NCBI GenBank assembly: GCA_934096585.1
Contig: CAKOMG010000005.1
Location: 113,305-177,304, forward strand
Direction of reading: 5' to 3'
DNA: 64,000 nucleotides
Source of the DNA: an uncultured Bacilli bacterium
Lineage (GTDB): Bacteria; Bacillota_I; Bacilli_A; ML615J-28; CAG-698
Position 1 is the stretch's first letter. Each line of letters begins with the position of its first letter. Positions 54,471 to 63,635 of the stretch are shown here, one piece after another. The notes under the pieces were generated by a model. The model ran no database searches, had not been told where the DNA came from, and saw nothing but the letters and a program-made list of their open reading frames with translations. The position numbers and the translations under genes were made by a program.

Positions 54471-57400
54471 TTATTCAAAATTGTAAATACTATCAATGAT
54501 AGCTTGTGATTTTTGGTTACGTTTTTCTACTTTGAAGGTAAAAATAAATGCTTTATTGATATTCAAAACACTTTTAACCTTTGTATAAGTATTAGGAAAA
54601 ATAACTCCTTCCATTTCTCCTGTTTCATCAAACATTGTAATGAACGCCATCTTATCATTTTTTTTAGTTTTAATTTCACGAATATAGCGCACTATTGCTA
54701 AAGTATTATAATTCTTCTCTTCAGAACAATTAATTAAGGTTTCACATTTATACTTTTCACGCACTTGATTATATTTTATAAATGCATTATATTTTAAGTT
54801 AAACCCTAAAGCTTCAAATTCATTTTCACTTATTTCATAAAAAGGATATTCATCATCTTTTATTTCATTATTAATTATTTTATCGCCTAAACTTTCTTTA
54901 TATTCCATTCGTTGTAAGGTCAAATCATAATTATCAATCATACCCTTTTTTGATATTTGAAATACATCTAAAGCTCCTGAGAATACTAAACTACTAAATT
55001 GTCGTTTATTTATAATATCTTTTGTTCTAAAAACAAAATCTTCAAAACTACTGAATGGTCCCTTACATCTTTCATTTATTATATTTGTAACAACAACATC
55101 TCCTAAATTATTAATACCAAGTAAAGAATAATAAATTCCTTCATCATTATAGACAAATGCTTTGTCACTAATATTAATATTTGGGCCATATACAATAATG
55201 TGTTCTTTTTTACATTCATTAATATATTTAATTAAAGAATTAACTGAACCAATGTTATTTGTCATTAAAGCAGTCATAAAAGATTTAAAGTGATATGCTT
55301 TTAAATATGCCATTTGATAAGCAATCAAAGCATAAGCAACAGCATGGCTTTTATTAAAGCCATAATCCGCAAATTTTTCAATATAGTCATATATTTCATT
55401 AGCTTTCTCTTGAGAATAGCCTTTTTTTATACTACCTTCGATAAACTTAATTCTTTCTTCTTTTAAAACACTAGCCTTTTTCTTTGATACAGCTCTTCGC
55501 AAAATATCTGCTTGTCCTAATGTGTATCCCGCAAATTTCTGAGCAATTAACATGATTTGTTCTTGGAACACAATTATACCATAGGTCTTTTTTAAAATAT
55601 CTTTTAAATCTGGATGAATTAGTTCATATGGCTCACCAAACTTTCGTTTAATAAACAAAGGAATCATTTCCATAGGACCTGGTCGATATAACGATGTTGC
55701 ATTGACAATGTCATCAAACGTTGAACATTTTAAGTTCATAAGTAATTTACTAACCCCATCCGACTCTAATTGAAAAATACCAAGAGTCTCTCCGCGCGCT
55801 AACATATTCATTACTTTTTGATCATTCATAGGAATATTATTAATATTAATATCTATTCCTTCTCTAAGCTTAACGTCATCTAAAACAGTTTTAATAATAG
55901 ATAAATTTCTAATGCCTAAAACATCCATTTTTACAAGACCTAAAGCTTCTAAATCACTCGCTTCGTATTGAGTTTGAAGCAAGCCATCAATTCCCGGTTG
56001 AAGCGGTGTATAATTTGTAAGAACAGTATCGGCCATAATAATACCCGCTGCATGTGTAGAACAATTTCGAGGAAGGCCTTCTATTTTCATACTATTGAAT
56101 AATAAATAATTAATTTCTTCATCGGTTTCCATCATCCTCATCAATTGACTTGATGATGAAATAATATCTTTTAGTAAAGCATTGCTAAATTGCGGAATAT
56201 ATTTTAATACTTCTTTTAATTTATTGTCGCTTATATTAATCATTCTAGCTACATCTCTAATCGCAAGTCTAGCCTTATAAGTACCAAAAGTATTAATATG
56301 GGCTACCCTCTTTTCACCAAATCTCTTTCCAATATAGCGAATAACTTCATCACGTCTATTATCTGGAAAGTCAACATCGATATCAGGCATACTAACACGT
56401 TCTGGATTTAAAAATCTTTCAAATAAAAGATCATATTTAATCGGATCAATATTAGTTATACCAAGTGAATAACTAACCAATGATCCACCAGCACTTCCTC
56501 TACCTGGCCCAACACAAATATCATGGGTTTTTGCATATTTTACATAATCAAAAACAATTAAAAAGTAATCAACAAAACCCATTCTTTTAATTATATCTAG
56601 TTCATAAAGTAATCGCTTCTTATAAGCATCAATGTCTACTCTTTCTTTTTCTTGGCTAAGCCTTTTATTTAAACCTATCTTACAAAGTTCTTCTAGATAC
56701 TCTTCACTATTAATGATATCATATTTAGGAAACTTAAACTCATTAAATGTAATTGTTACATTTAACTTATCTTTAATTATCATAGTATTTTCTAATAAAA
56801 AAGGATATTTATTAAATAATAAATTCATCTCATCAATAGATAACAAAGATAAATTTTTTTCTAAAGCTGTCAATTCATAATTTTTGTTATTTGAATTAAC
56901 AGATCTTAAAATTTTATAAGCTTCTATATCATTCTCTGCAAAATAAGAAGTTTTATTTATAGCAACCATTTCTATGTTTTGATTACGTCCAAATTTTATT
57001 AATTCTTCGCTTATTTCTTTACTAATTGGTGTTTGTAAATCAATACCTAAATATAGATTATTAAACATATGCTTATATTTATTTAAAACACTTATTGCTT
57101 TATTAATATCATTATTCAAAAAATGCTTAATAATTTCATTTTCTTGTGAAGGAATAATCGCAAGAATACCATAACTCAATGATTCTAAGTCATTAAGAGT
57201 GATATTTTGGTTTAAGCTTTTTAAAGTACAAATTTGCATCAAATTGCAATAGCCAATATTATTCATAGCATATAATAAGATGCTTGATTCCATTCCGTCA
57301 ACGTTTATCATTAAACGATATCCAATTAGAGGTTTAATATTACTGCTTGTACACATGTTATAAAACTTTATAACGCCACACATGTTATCATCAGTAATAG

Positions 57401-57512
57401 CACAAGCATCATATTCATAATTCATTAATGCATCTTTTAACTTATCAATTGTTAAAAGGGATGAAAGAAATGAATATTCTGTTTGTATATAAAGATTAAT
57501 ACATTTAACCAT
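54471..57512 (-). CDS. dnaE: DNA polymerase III alpha subunit, DnaE type, with degenerate PHP site
   Basis: This replicative polymerase subunit has 1013 residues. The N-terminal PHP domain begins INLYIQTEYSFLSS, where active forms have LHVHSEYS: both metal-binding His residues are lost, so PHP exonuclease activity is unlikely. The polymerase core has GPGRGSAGGSLVSYSLGI and the catalytic PDIDVDFPD, then FQEQIMLIAQKFAGYTLGQADILRRA. An OB-fold follows near the C-terminus. A shorter length than the 1160-residue E. coli form is typical of the Firmicutes DnaE that works beside PolC. A TGCTATAAT extended -10 lies just upstream. Confidence 0.96.
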   Translation of the reverse strand: MVKCINLYIQTEYSFLSSLLTIDKLKDALMNYEYDACAITDDNMCGVIKFYNMCTSSNIKPLIGYRLMINVDGMESSILLYAMNNIGYCNLMQICTLKSLNQNITLNDLESLSYGILAIIPSQENEIIKHFLNNDINKAISVLNKYKHMFNNLYLGIDLQTPISKEISEELIKFGRNQNIEMVAINKTSYFAENDIEAYKILRSVNSNNKNYELTALEKNLSLLSIDEMNLLFNKYPFLLENTMIIKDKLNVTITFNEFKFPKYDIINSEEYLEELCKIGLNKRLSQEKERVDIDAYKKRLLYELDIIKRMGFVDYFLIVFDYVKYAKTHDICVGPGRGSAGGSLVSYSLGITNIDPIKYDLLFERFLNPERVSMPDIDVDFPDNRRDEVIRYIGKRFGEKRVAHINTFGTYKARLAIRDVARMINISDNKLKEVLKYIPQFSNALLKDIISSSSQLMRMMETDEEINYLLFNSMKIEGLPRNCSTHAAGIIMADTVLTNYTPLQPGIDGLLQTQYEASDLEALGLVKMDVLGIRNLSIIKTVLDDVKLREGIDININNIPMNDQKVMNMLARGETLGIFQLESDGVSKLLMNLKCSTFDDIVNATSLYRPGPMEMIPLFIKRKFGEPYELIHPDLKDILKKTYGIIVFQEQIMLIAQKFAGYTLGQADILRRAVSKKKASVLKEERIKFIEGSIKKGYSQEKANEIYDYIEKFADYGFNKSHAVAYALIAYQMAYLKAYHFKSFMTALMTNNIGSVNSLIKYINECKKEHIIVYGPNINISDKAFVYNDEGIYYSLLGINNLGDVVVTNIINERCKGPFSSFEDFVFRTKDIINKRQFSSLVFSGALDVFQISKKGMIDNYDLTLQRMEYKESLGDKIINNEIKDDEYPFYEISENEFEALGFNLKYNAFIKYNQVREKYKCETLINCSEEKNYNTLAIVRYIREIKTKKNDKMAFITMFDETGEMEGVIFPNTYTKVKSVLNINKAFIFTFKVEKRNQKSQAIIDSIYNFE

Positions 57513-57561
57513 TCACAAATCCTCCAATTAGTTTTATTATAGCATATTTTTATAAATTAAA

Positions 57562-57593
57562 AAAGAGAAAAAATTTATTTTCTTTTTCTCTTT
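57562..57593 (-). terminator. Terminator after the surface-protein pair
   Basis: AAAGAGAAAAA/TTTTTCTCTTT forms an 11-bp stem, followed by TTT on the minus strand. The stop codon of the 732-residue gene lies in the loop. Confidence 0.8.
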
Positions 57594-59773
57594 AATTTTA
57601 AATTAATGATAAAAATCATTGAAAAGATTGTTAAAACAATTAATCCGTAAATAATAGATTTTAAATTGTTTTTTTCTTGATATTTGTAAACATCTTTATT
57701 ATCAATTGTCAATGTTTTTAAATATTTATTATTTTTTAAATTTATTTTTAATTCATCAATTTTATTTTCTATGACACTTAACTCTAAAGTACCTAGTTCA
57801 TTGGTTTTATTAAGCTCATATTCAAAAGTAAATATTTGTTCTTCTTCATAATATTCTTTTCCTACATCATAAACTAAATAACATATAATAGTTTCTTTTT
57901 TTATAGTTCCATCACTTTGAAAATTTAAAACTATCTTTTGGTTTTCTAAAGTTACATAATTTACTTCTTCATTATTTTTATCTACCATAAATTTCAAATA
58001 GCGAATGTTTTCTTTATTGTTATTTATTTTTATTAAATACTCTATAGTATTATCTCTTTCAGTTATTGTGTTTTCTAAAGATATTCTTTCACTTAATACT
58101 TTTAACGTTAAAGTTTTATTCATAGGTTTAATATATTCTTCTTTTGTTTCTTTATCTTCAAAAACAAAACTATTAAAAACATATTTATGAAGTCCTTTGC
58201 TATATTCTTTAAACTTAATTATTATTTTATTATCAACTAACTCAAAAGGATAACTACTATCATTAATAATAATGTCATTTAATGCAAATTCATCACTTAT
58301 ATTAACATCTAAAGTTAGTTTTCTTTCTTCACCAGGAAATAGATCATAATCCCAATTTTTTATACTTTCTTCCGTAAATATTATATCCATTGTTTTTACG
58401 AAAAAATTGATATCAATTGTCTCATCCTTACCTACTAATGTAAGTGTATAAGCACCATCATCATCAATTTGATGATTATTTATTATAGGATTACCATTTA
58501 AATAACCTTTTCCTGAAAATAATAAATTATAACCTGTTGGATATACTTTCCCACTTGTAACATTGTGTCGCTCTAATACTTTAATTTTAATTGGTATATC
58601 AAACTCTCCATAATTGACTATAATTTCATAAGTTCCAAAAACCGAAGGATTAAAGTCACTATCCATCATACCTTTACCTATATAATCTTTAAACAAACCA
58701 TGAATAGTAAAATTCTCAATGTTCTTTTCATTTTCATCATAGATGTAAATATTATTTTTAATTCCTTGATCAAAAATCAATAACCGCATGTAACCATATT
58801 GCGTTTTAAAATATAAAGAATCATCAATTATAAAGCTATCAATAAAGTTCTCTTGAAAAGTAAAATTATAGGTTGATAACAATCTTTTTTCATTATAGTC
58901 GTACATATTGATTTCTTTTTCGGTTATAACAACAGGTATAAAGTTATTCATTATTTTTCCAAAAACACATCCTGAGGCAATTTTAAGGCTTGATTTCACA
59001 GATAAATCGCTATCTAGCAAGTGAATATATTCATTTAAAAAAATATAAATATTTTTGTCAATTATATCAAAAGATTTGATGAAAGAATCGAAAATTACAT
59101 ATTTTTCAACCTGCAGTGATAAAGATATAACCGCTAAAAAATATCCTTTTTCAATTCCACCACCATTTCCAAATGTTCCTCCACTTAATGTATCTTTAAA
59201 TCCTGTTACATAAAGTTTATCTCCATTTGAAACAATAGAGTCAAAATAATCATTTAATTCTCCACCATGTATCTTAACGTCAACTAATTCTAAATTAATA
59301 TTAACCTTTAATAAAATAGCATTTATACCTTTTAATAGAGTACTATATTCTTTTACAATCTTTTCATTGGTATATTCTTTTATTGATGATGCTATATAAA
59401 AAGCATTATGAAAATAATTAATATCAAATTCTGAATATAAAGGATTATTTAAATCATTATCAATACTTATTTTTCCATCTTTAAACATCATCATTTTTAA
59501 AGAACTTGAAAATGACTCTTTATAAAATAGATAAAGATTATTATTAATCAAATAATATTTCAATGAGTAATAATCAAACGAAAAAATCTTTTTATCTTTA
59601 TATTTTACATAACCACTTTCATGATTAAAAGTGATTTCATAATTATCTGGTTTTTGAAAGTTATCAACAACTTCTGCCATTTCTTGATTTATACAAGTGA
59701 TTTCATGTTCTTTTACTTCATTATAATTTATTAATGAAGAGAACAGTGAAAAGAATAATGCAATTAATTTCAT
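57575..59773 (-). CDS. Large membrane-anchored surface protein (732 aa), unknown function
   Basis: The protein has a short N-terminal hydrophobic start (MKLIALFFSLFSSLI), a long extracytoplasmic part and a C-terminal transmembrane helix (IIYGLIVLTIFSMIFIINL) with a KRKRK anchor, so it is probably displayed outside the cell. The first 330 residues have repeated short beta-strand units such as DKLYVTGFKD and NIYIFLNEYIHLLD, compatible with a beta-propeller. Around residue 405 a domain reads HNVTSGKVYPTGYNLLFSGKGYLNG, which also occurs in the 617-residue neighbour. Ig-like strands follow. It overlaps the neighbour by ATGA. I recognise no family. Confidence 0.75.
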   Translation of the reverse strand: MKLIALFFSLFSSLINYNEVKEHEITCINQEMAEVVDNFQKPDNYEITFNHESGYVKYKDKKIFSFDYYSLKYYLINNNLYLFYKESFSSSLKMMMFKDGKISIDNDLNNPLYSEFDINYFHNAFYIASSIKEYTNEKIVKEYSTLLKGINAILLKVNINLELVDVKIHGGELNDYFDSIVSNGDKLYVTGFKDTLSGGTFGNGGGIEKGYFLAVISLSLQVEKYVIFDSFIKSFDIIDKNIYIFLNEYIHLLDSDLSVKSSLKIASGCVFGKIMNNFIPVVITEKEINMYDYNEKRLLSTYNFTFQENFIDSFIIDDSLYFKTQYGYMRLLIFDQGIKNNIYIYDENEKNIENFTIHGLFKDYIGKGMMDSDFNPSVFGTYEIIVNYGEFDIPIKIKVLERHNVTSGKVYPTGYNLLFSGKGYLNGNPIINNHQIDDDGAYTLTLVGKDETIDINFFVKTMDIIFTEESIKNWDYDLFPGEERKLTLDVNISDEFALNDIIINDSSYPFELVDNKIIIKFKEYSKGLHKYVFNSFVFEDKETKEEYIKPMNKTLTLKVLSERISLENTITERDNTIEYLIKINNNKENIRYLKFMVDKNNEEVNYVTLENQKIVLNFQSDGTIKKETIICYLVYDVGKEYYEEEQIFTFEYELNKTNELGTLELSVIENKIDELKINLKNNKYLKTLTIDNKDVYKYQEKNNLKSIIYGLIVLTIFSMIFIINLKLKRKRK

Positions 59774-61623
59774 TTTTGTATTTTTCTCCTTACCAAAAAT
59801 AATGTACTAAATCCTACGATAATTGTTATTAAGAAAAGAGGTATATTAAAAGAAAAGGATTTATTTTCCTCAATATTTATATTATTTATCACATCGCTCA
59901 TTCCTTTTTGCTTTTCCATCTCTTTATTTGTAATCTTAAAATTAAACTCTTTTTTTAAATGTGGTTCACTAACTAAGTTGTCAATTGCGAATGTATAGAT
60001 AGTTTTTTGTCCATTTGCACCCGTTATTTCTAAACTATAATTTCCTATATCATTACATATATAACCACTTTGAATTTCTTGATTTCCAAGTAATCCAATG
60101 CCATTAAATATTAATGCAAAGCCTTTATAATAAACATCATGATGGCGAATATTTGTTACAAGAGGGACTACCTCTTCTATCGCATAATTTACGACTAAAA
60201 GACTTTTATACTTATATGTTTTATAATTATAGTACGTTCCATAAACGTCTTTATTAGTATTAATTTTTTCATTAGAAACTGTAATTTCATTCCCATTTAC
60301 AGATATTTTTTTGTCGTTATTTTCGTAAATGAATTCCAAAAATTCAAATTTATAAACATCATATTGGTGATTATTTTTAAAAGTAAAGAAATAATGATCT
60401 TCAAATATACTTAAATTTTTACAATTCTTATCTATTTCTAGATTGTATTCTTCTTTATAATTTTTATTTATTTTTAAAATAGTTTGTAATTTATCATTTA
60501 ATTTTGTAATAAAATAATAATTCATTTCATTTGTTTTTAAAAGATATAAACTATCAAAAGTACAATCAATCTTATATAATTGTTTACCATTTTCATTGAT
60601 TATCACATTGTCATTGCCATTTTTAATTATTAAATAATAACTATTATCAATAAAAAAAGAATAGTAAACTTCATTAATATTTTGATTTAGAGTCTTTACA
60701 TTTATATCTTTACTTATTAAATCAATAACAATAAATTGATTTATTCTTGATTCTATTTCTTTTCCTATAATTATTATTTTGTTATTTGAATAGTATGATG
60801 CTTTTTCCATAATCCTATTTTTACTTGATATTGTAAAATAATTATCGATCATAAAATCATGATATCTAATTTTTAAAACAACTATATTATTAATTTTTAA
60901 AGGATTTAAATCTTTAAAATCTATTAAATTACTTGCAGTATCAAAGATTAAATAAATATCATTGTTAACTAGAATAAAGTTTTTTAAGGTTACTTTTTCT
61001 TCTCCTTTATATTCTTTATCTTTTAATATTGATCGATTTTTATTTATTTCTAATAAACAACTTGATGTTTTATATTCTTCATTTTCATTATAAATGTTAA
61101 AGGAAACTATTAAATTATCATCTTTTAAAGAGGCTTTTAAATAATGAGAATACTTGTGATAATGATAATACCATTTCAATGTGTAATTTTCAAAATATAA
61201 AATAGCAACTCGTTCTTGATCATAATATTCAGGATCAACTTCAAAATAATTGCATACTACATAATAGTCTGTTTCTGATATATAAAAAATATCGCAAAAT
61301 TGATATTCTTTTGATAAATTAAAATTATTTTGATATAACATTTTATTTTCTATTTTGCTTTGCGATAATTTAGGAATTATATGGTTATTGATAATCACTA
61401 ATTCTTCATTTTCATTTAAATGTGTAGTTTTATATACACCAGGTTCTTCCCAATTAACAGTTCCATCTAAATATTCATAGCCATTGTTATAAAGCATTTC
61501 ATCATTGCCGTTGCCTTGTTCATAATAATGATGTATGATTATGCTATTATTTGCGAATGAATTTGGAGTAAATAACATAATCATTAATGCAATAATTATT
61601 AATAATATTGATTTTTTTATCAT
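59770..61623 (-). CDS. Membrane-anchored surface protein (617 aa), unknown function
   Basis: It has a signal peptide (MIKKSILLIIIALMIMLF then TPNSFA), a beta-rich extracellular region with propeller-like repeats and a C-terminal transmembrane helix (LFLITIIVGFSTLFLV) ending RRKIQK. A segment near residue 490, HHDVYYKGFALIFNGIGLLGN then QEIQSGYICNDIGNYSLEITG, matches the middle domain of the 732-residue protein, so the pair arose by duplication. It has an AAAGGG site and is the first gene of the two-gene operon. Its promoter shows the bipartite motif shared with the gene at 4317. Confidence 0.75.
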   Translation of the reverse strand: MIKKSILLIIIALMIMLFTPNSFANNSIIIHHYYEQGNGNDEMLYNNGYEYLDGTVNWEEPGVYKTTHLNENEELVIINNHIIPKLSQSKIENKMLYQNNFNLSKEYQFCDIFYISETDYYVVCNYFEVDPEYYDQERVAILYFENYTLKWYYHYHKYSHYLKASLKDDNLIVSFNIYNENEEYKTSSCLLEINKNRSILKDKEYKGEEKVTLKNFILVNNDIYLIFDTASNLIDFKDLNPLKINNIVVLKIRYHDFMIDNYFTISSKNRIMEKASYYSNNKIIIIGKEIESRINQFIVIDLISKDINVKTLNQNINEVYYSFFIDNSYYLIIKNGNDNVIINENGKQLYKIDCTFDSLYLLKTNEMNYYFITKLNDKLQTILKINKNYKEEYNLEIDKNCKNLSIFEDHYFFTFKNNHQYDVYKFEFLEFIYENNDKKISVNGNEITVSNEKINTNKDVYGTYYNYKTYKYKSLLVVNYAIEEVVPLVTNIRHHDVYYKGFALIFNGIGLLGNQEIQSGYICNDIGNYSLEITGANGQKTIYTFAIDNLVSEPHLKKEFNFKITNKEMEKQKGMSDVINNINIEENKSFSFNIPLFLITIIVGFSTLFLVRRKIQK

Positions 61624-61641
61624 TTCTTTTACCCTTTCACT

Positions 61642-61676
61642 ATTATAATTACCGAAAAAGATAGAAATTACTTTTT
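61642..61676 (-). promoter_or_regulatory. Bipartite promoter motif of the surface-protein operon
   Basis: On the minus strand: AAAAAGTAATTT, 10 bases, CGGTAATTATAAT. The two GTAATT direct repeats start 19 bases apart and the second overlaps TATAAT (61647-61642), exactly as at 4335-4367. Confidence 0.6.
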
Positions 61677-61741
61677 TATATTTAATATGTATATTTAAAA
61701 TATAACAACATTATTTTTATTTAAATGAATTCATTTTTAAA

Positions 61742-61774
61742 AAAGTCCTATATAGACTAGCTATATAAGACTTT
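61742..61774 (-). terminator. Terminator after the 232-residue gene
   Basis: AAAGTCTTATATAG/CTATATAGGACTTT pairs over 14 bp (one G-U) with a 5-base loop, followed by TTT on the minus strand. Confidence 0.9.
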
Positions 61775-61781
61775 CTTTTAC

Positions 61782-62480
61782 TTATTCTTCTGTATATTCA
61801 TCCTCATCATACACTTCCACAAACCTATTAATAATATTTGTTAGTTTTTCTTTTTCACACATTTCTTTGAATCTTTCTGATACTATAATATTACTTTGAG
61901 TACAATATGGAATAAAGATATCTTTAGTCATTTCATGTAAATATCTAAAATATAATTTAGCTTCTTTTGGAATAGATCCTAAAAGTTGTATAGGTTTTTT
62001 ATTACCATCAAACATGCAATCAGTTACTTCAAGTTCCGAATCAATTATATCTTTTTCATCTATATTTTTATACTTTGTAAGTAAGGGTTTATCAAATGAT
62101 AATTTTGCATCATAATAATCACCTTCTATAGAAGTAATAGGTTTATATCTTGTTGTTTCCATTTTAAGATATTTTTTTATTTCTTCTATTCCTGTAATAT
62201 TATATTTTTTAATTGCTTGTAATGCTTTTTCTGAAAAAGATAATTCTCCATATTGTCTTAATCCAAATGTGAAATCTCCTACTGAATCTTTACAAAATAC
62301 TGCTATGTGTCTTTGAGGTGTAATATATCTTTTAGATTCATATCCACAAAATGGACATTTATATTGTAAGTATTGTATTCTTTCATCTTCTTTTTTATTC
62401 ATGTTATCTTTGTTCACAGTAAAGTATGCATACTTTCTTACTAAATACATATCTGAATCATCAATTCTATAATATCTCAT
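61782..62480 (-). CDS. Zinc-ribbon protein, candidate immunity protein (SitI6/imm11-like)
   Basis: This 232-residue soluble protein begins MRYYRIDDSDMYLVRKYAY and carries a CPFCG zinc-ribbon half with a further CK at about residue 63. FSEKALQAIKKYNITGI and VSERFKEMCEKEKLTNI look like two copies of the SERxxE...LTG pattern found in double-CXXCG/SitI6 and imm11-type immunity proteins. I know that pattern from memory and could not search it. The gene is on the same strand as the toxin remnant and the Hint-toxin gene upstream. It has an AAAGGA site and a strong terminator. An unrelated zinc-binding protein remains possible. Confidence 0.6.
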   Translation of the reverse strand: MRYYRIDDSDMYLVRKYAYFTVNKDNMNKKEDERIQYLQYKCPFCGYESKRYITPQRHIAVFCKDSVGDFTFGLRQYGELSFSEKALQAIKKYNITGIEEIKKYLKMETTRYKPITSIEGDYYDAKLSFDKPLLTKYKNIDEKDIIDSELEVTDCMFDGNKKPIQLLGSIPKEAKLYFRYLHEMTKDIFIPYCTQSNIIVSERFKEMCEKEKLTNIINRFVEVYDEDEYTEE

Positions 62481-62507
62481 AATTATGTCCTTTCTTTATG
62501 ATGTTAT

Positions 62508-62627
62508 CTATAATTTTATTATTATACGACCAAACTTTGTTACTGTTTCAGGATCTGTATATATTTCGTTTAGTGCTGTTTCAAATGAAGCAAGATTTGT
62601 TAACGATTATTGTACGTTATCTTGGCA
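62508..62627 (-). pseudogene. Decayed coding fragment between toxin-locus genes
   Basis: One frame reads CQDNVQ-stop-SLTNLASFETALNEIY then TDPETVTKFGRIIIKL and a final stop. The composition is protein-like, with amphipathic helix spacing. There is no start codon or ribosome-binding site, and the internal TAA could be a mutated CAA. I read it as the tail of a lost gene; such displaced toxin or immunity pieces are common in polymorphic-toxin loci. The original family is not identified. Confidence 0.5.
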
Positions 62628-62694
62628 TTATTTAAAAAAATATTAATAAAATAATAGGTGCTAATGTTTATATTATTTTCACCATATCTTAATA

Positions 62695-63621
62695 TTAAAT
62701 GTGTTTTTTAAATATCTCACTAATGTCAGAAAGATTCCTAAATAGTTCATCATAGTCATTTACAAGTCTAGGTTTAAAATGTGTTTCCCAAAAACTTGAA
62801 TAATTTAAATAACATTCATAAATCCATTCATAAGGAGTATTTTTTAAAGACATTATTTTATTTTTATCACAGAAATAAAATGTAAAATAAATTCCATATT
62901 TTTCAAATAAAGTCATAACAAATTTGCCATAATTAGTTGTATCAATATGAATATTTTCATTAATCTTAAATGCAAATTTATTAGCAAACAAAGCTCCTAA
63001 GCAAGAACAATCATTATAATATAATTCATTAACAAAATCTTTTGTTTTAAAATCGTAATTTATAGTTCCAAACATCTTATCTTTACCTATTGTAAGAAAA
63101 CCAACAATAGCGAATCCATCAGTAATTGTTGCTATTTGTAATAGCAAAAATTCTTTAAATGGAAATTTATTTCCTAAATCTATCACTTGTTTATTTTTTT
63201 TATCGTATAAGTATGAGTAATTGTATTTAAACCTATAAAACAAAGCATAATCTGAATTTTGTAAAAATCTGAAATTTTCAGAAATATTAATTTTTTCAAT
63301 AATATCGCCATTTAGATAATTAATTAAATACATTTTTGTAAAAGAAAAAACTATTAATTTATCATTTAAAATTCCCCCATCATGAATTGCTAATAATTTA
63401 ATATAAGAATAACTTCCATCTTTTCTTATAATTTCTATGCCTTTGTAATAATCAAACAAAATTAAGCATCCTGATACATATATAGGCTCAACTGGCAAAG
63501 TAATATCTATCAATTTTGTTTTTGAAAATAAAATTAATTCACCTTCTTTATACAACTTAATTGTTTGATTTTCAATTTTAAATGAATAAATATAATTATC
63601 ATAATTTAGAAAATATTTCAT
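62695..63621 (-). CDS. Unknown protein directly downstream of the toxin gene, possible immunity protein
   Basis: This 308-residue soluble protein has no signal peptide. It is made of short beta-strand units (YVSGCLILFDYYKGIEIIRKDGSYSYI, KLIVFSFTKMYLINYLNGDIIEKI), which suggests a beta-propeller-like fold, with a helical C-terminus rich in aromatic residues (WIYECYLNYSSFWETHF). It starts 14 bases after the toxin stop, with an AAAGGAGGAG site, so it is translated from the same transcript. Position makes it the first candidate for cognate immunity; it could also be a separate passenger gene. I recognise no family. Confidence 0.65.
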   Translation of the reverse strand: MKYFLNYDNYIYSFKIENQTIKLYKEGELILFSKTKLIDITLPVEPIYVSGCLILFDYYKGIEIIRKDGSYSYIKLLAIHDGGILNDKLIVFSFTKMYLINYLNGDIIEKINISENFRFLQNSDYALFYRFKYNYSYLYDKKNKQVIDLGNKFPFKEFLLLQIATITDGFAIVGFLTIGKDKMFGTINYDFKTKDFVNELYYNDCSCLGALFANKFAFKINENIHIDTTNYGKFVMTLFEKYGIYFTFYFCDKNKIMSLKNTPYEWIYECYLNYSSFWETHFKPRLVNDYDELFRNLSDISEIFKKHI

Positions 63622-63635
63622 AACTCCTCCTTTAA

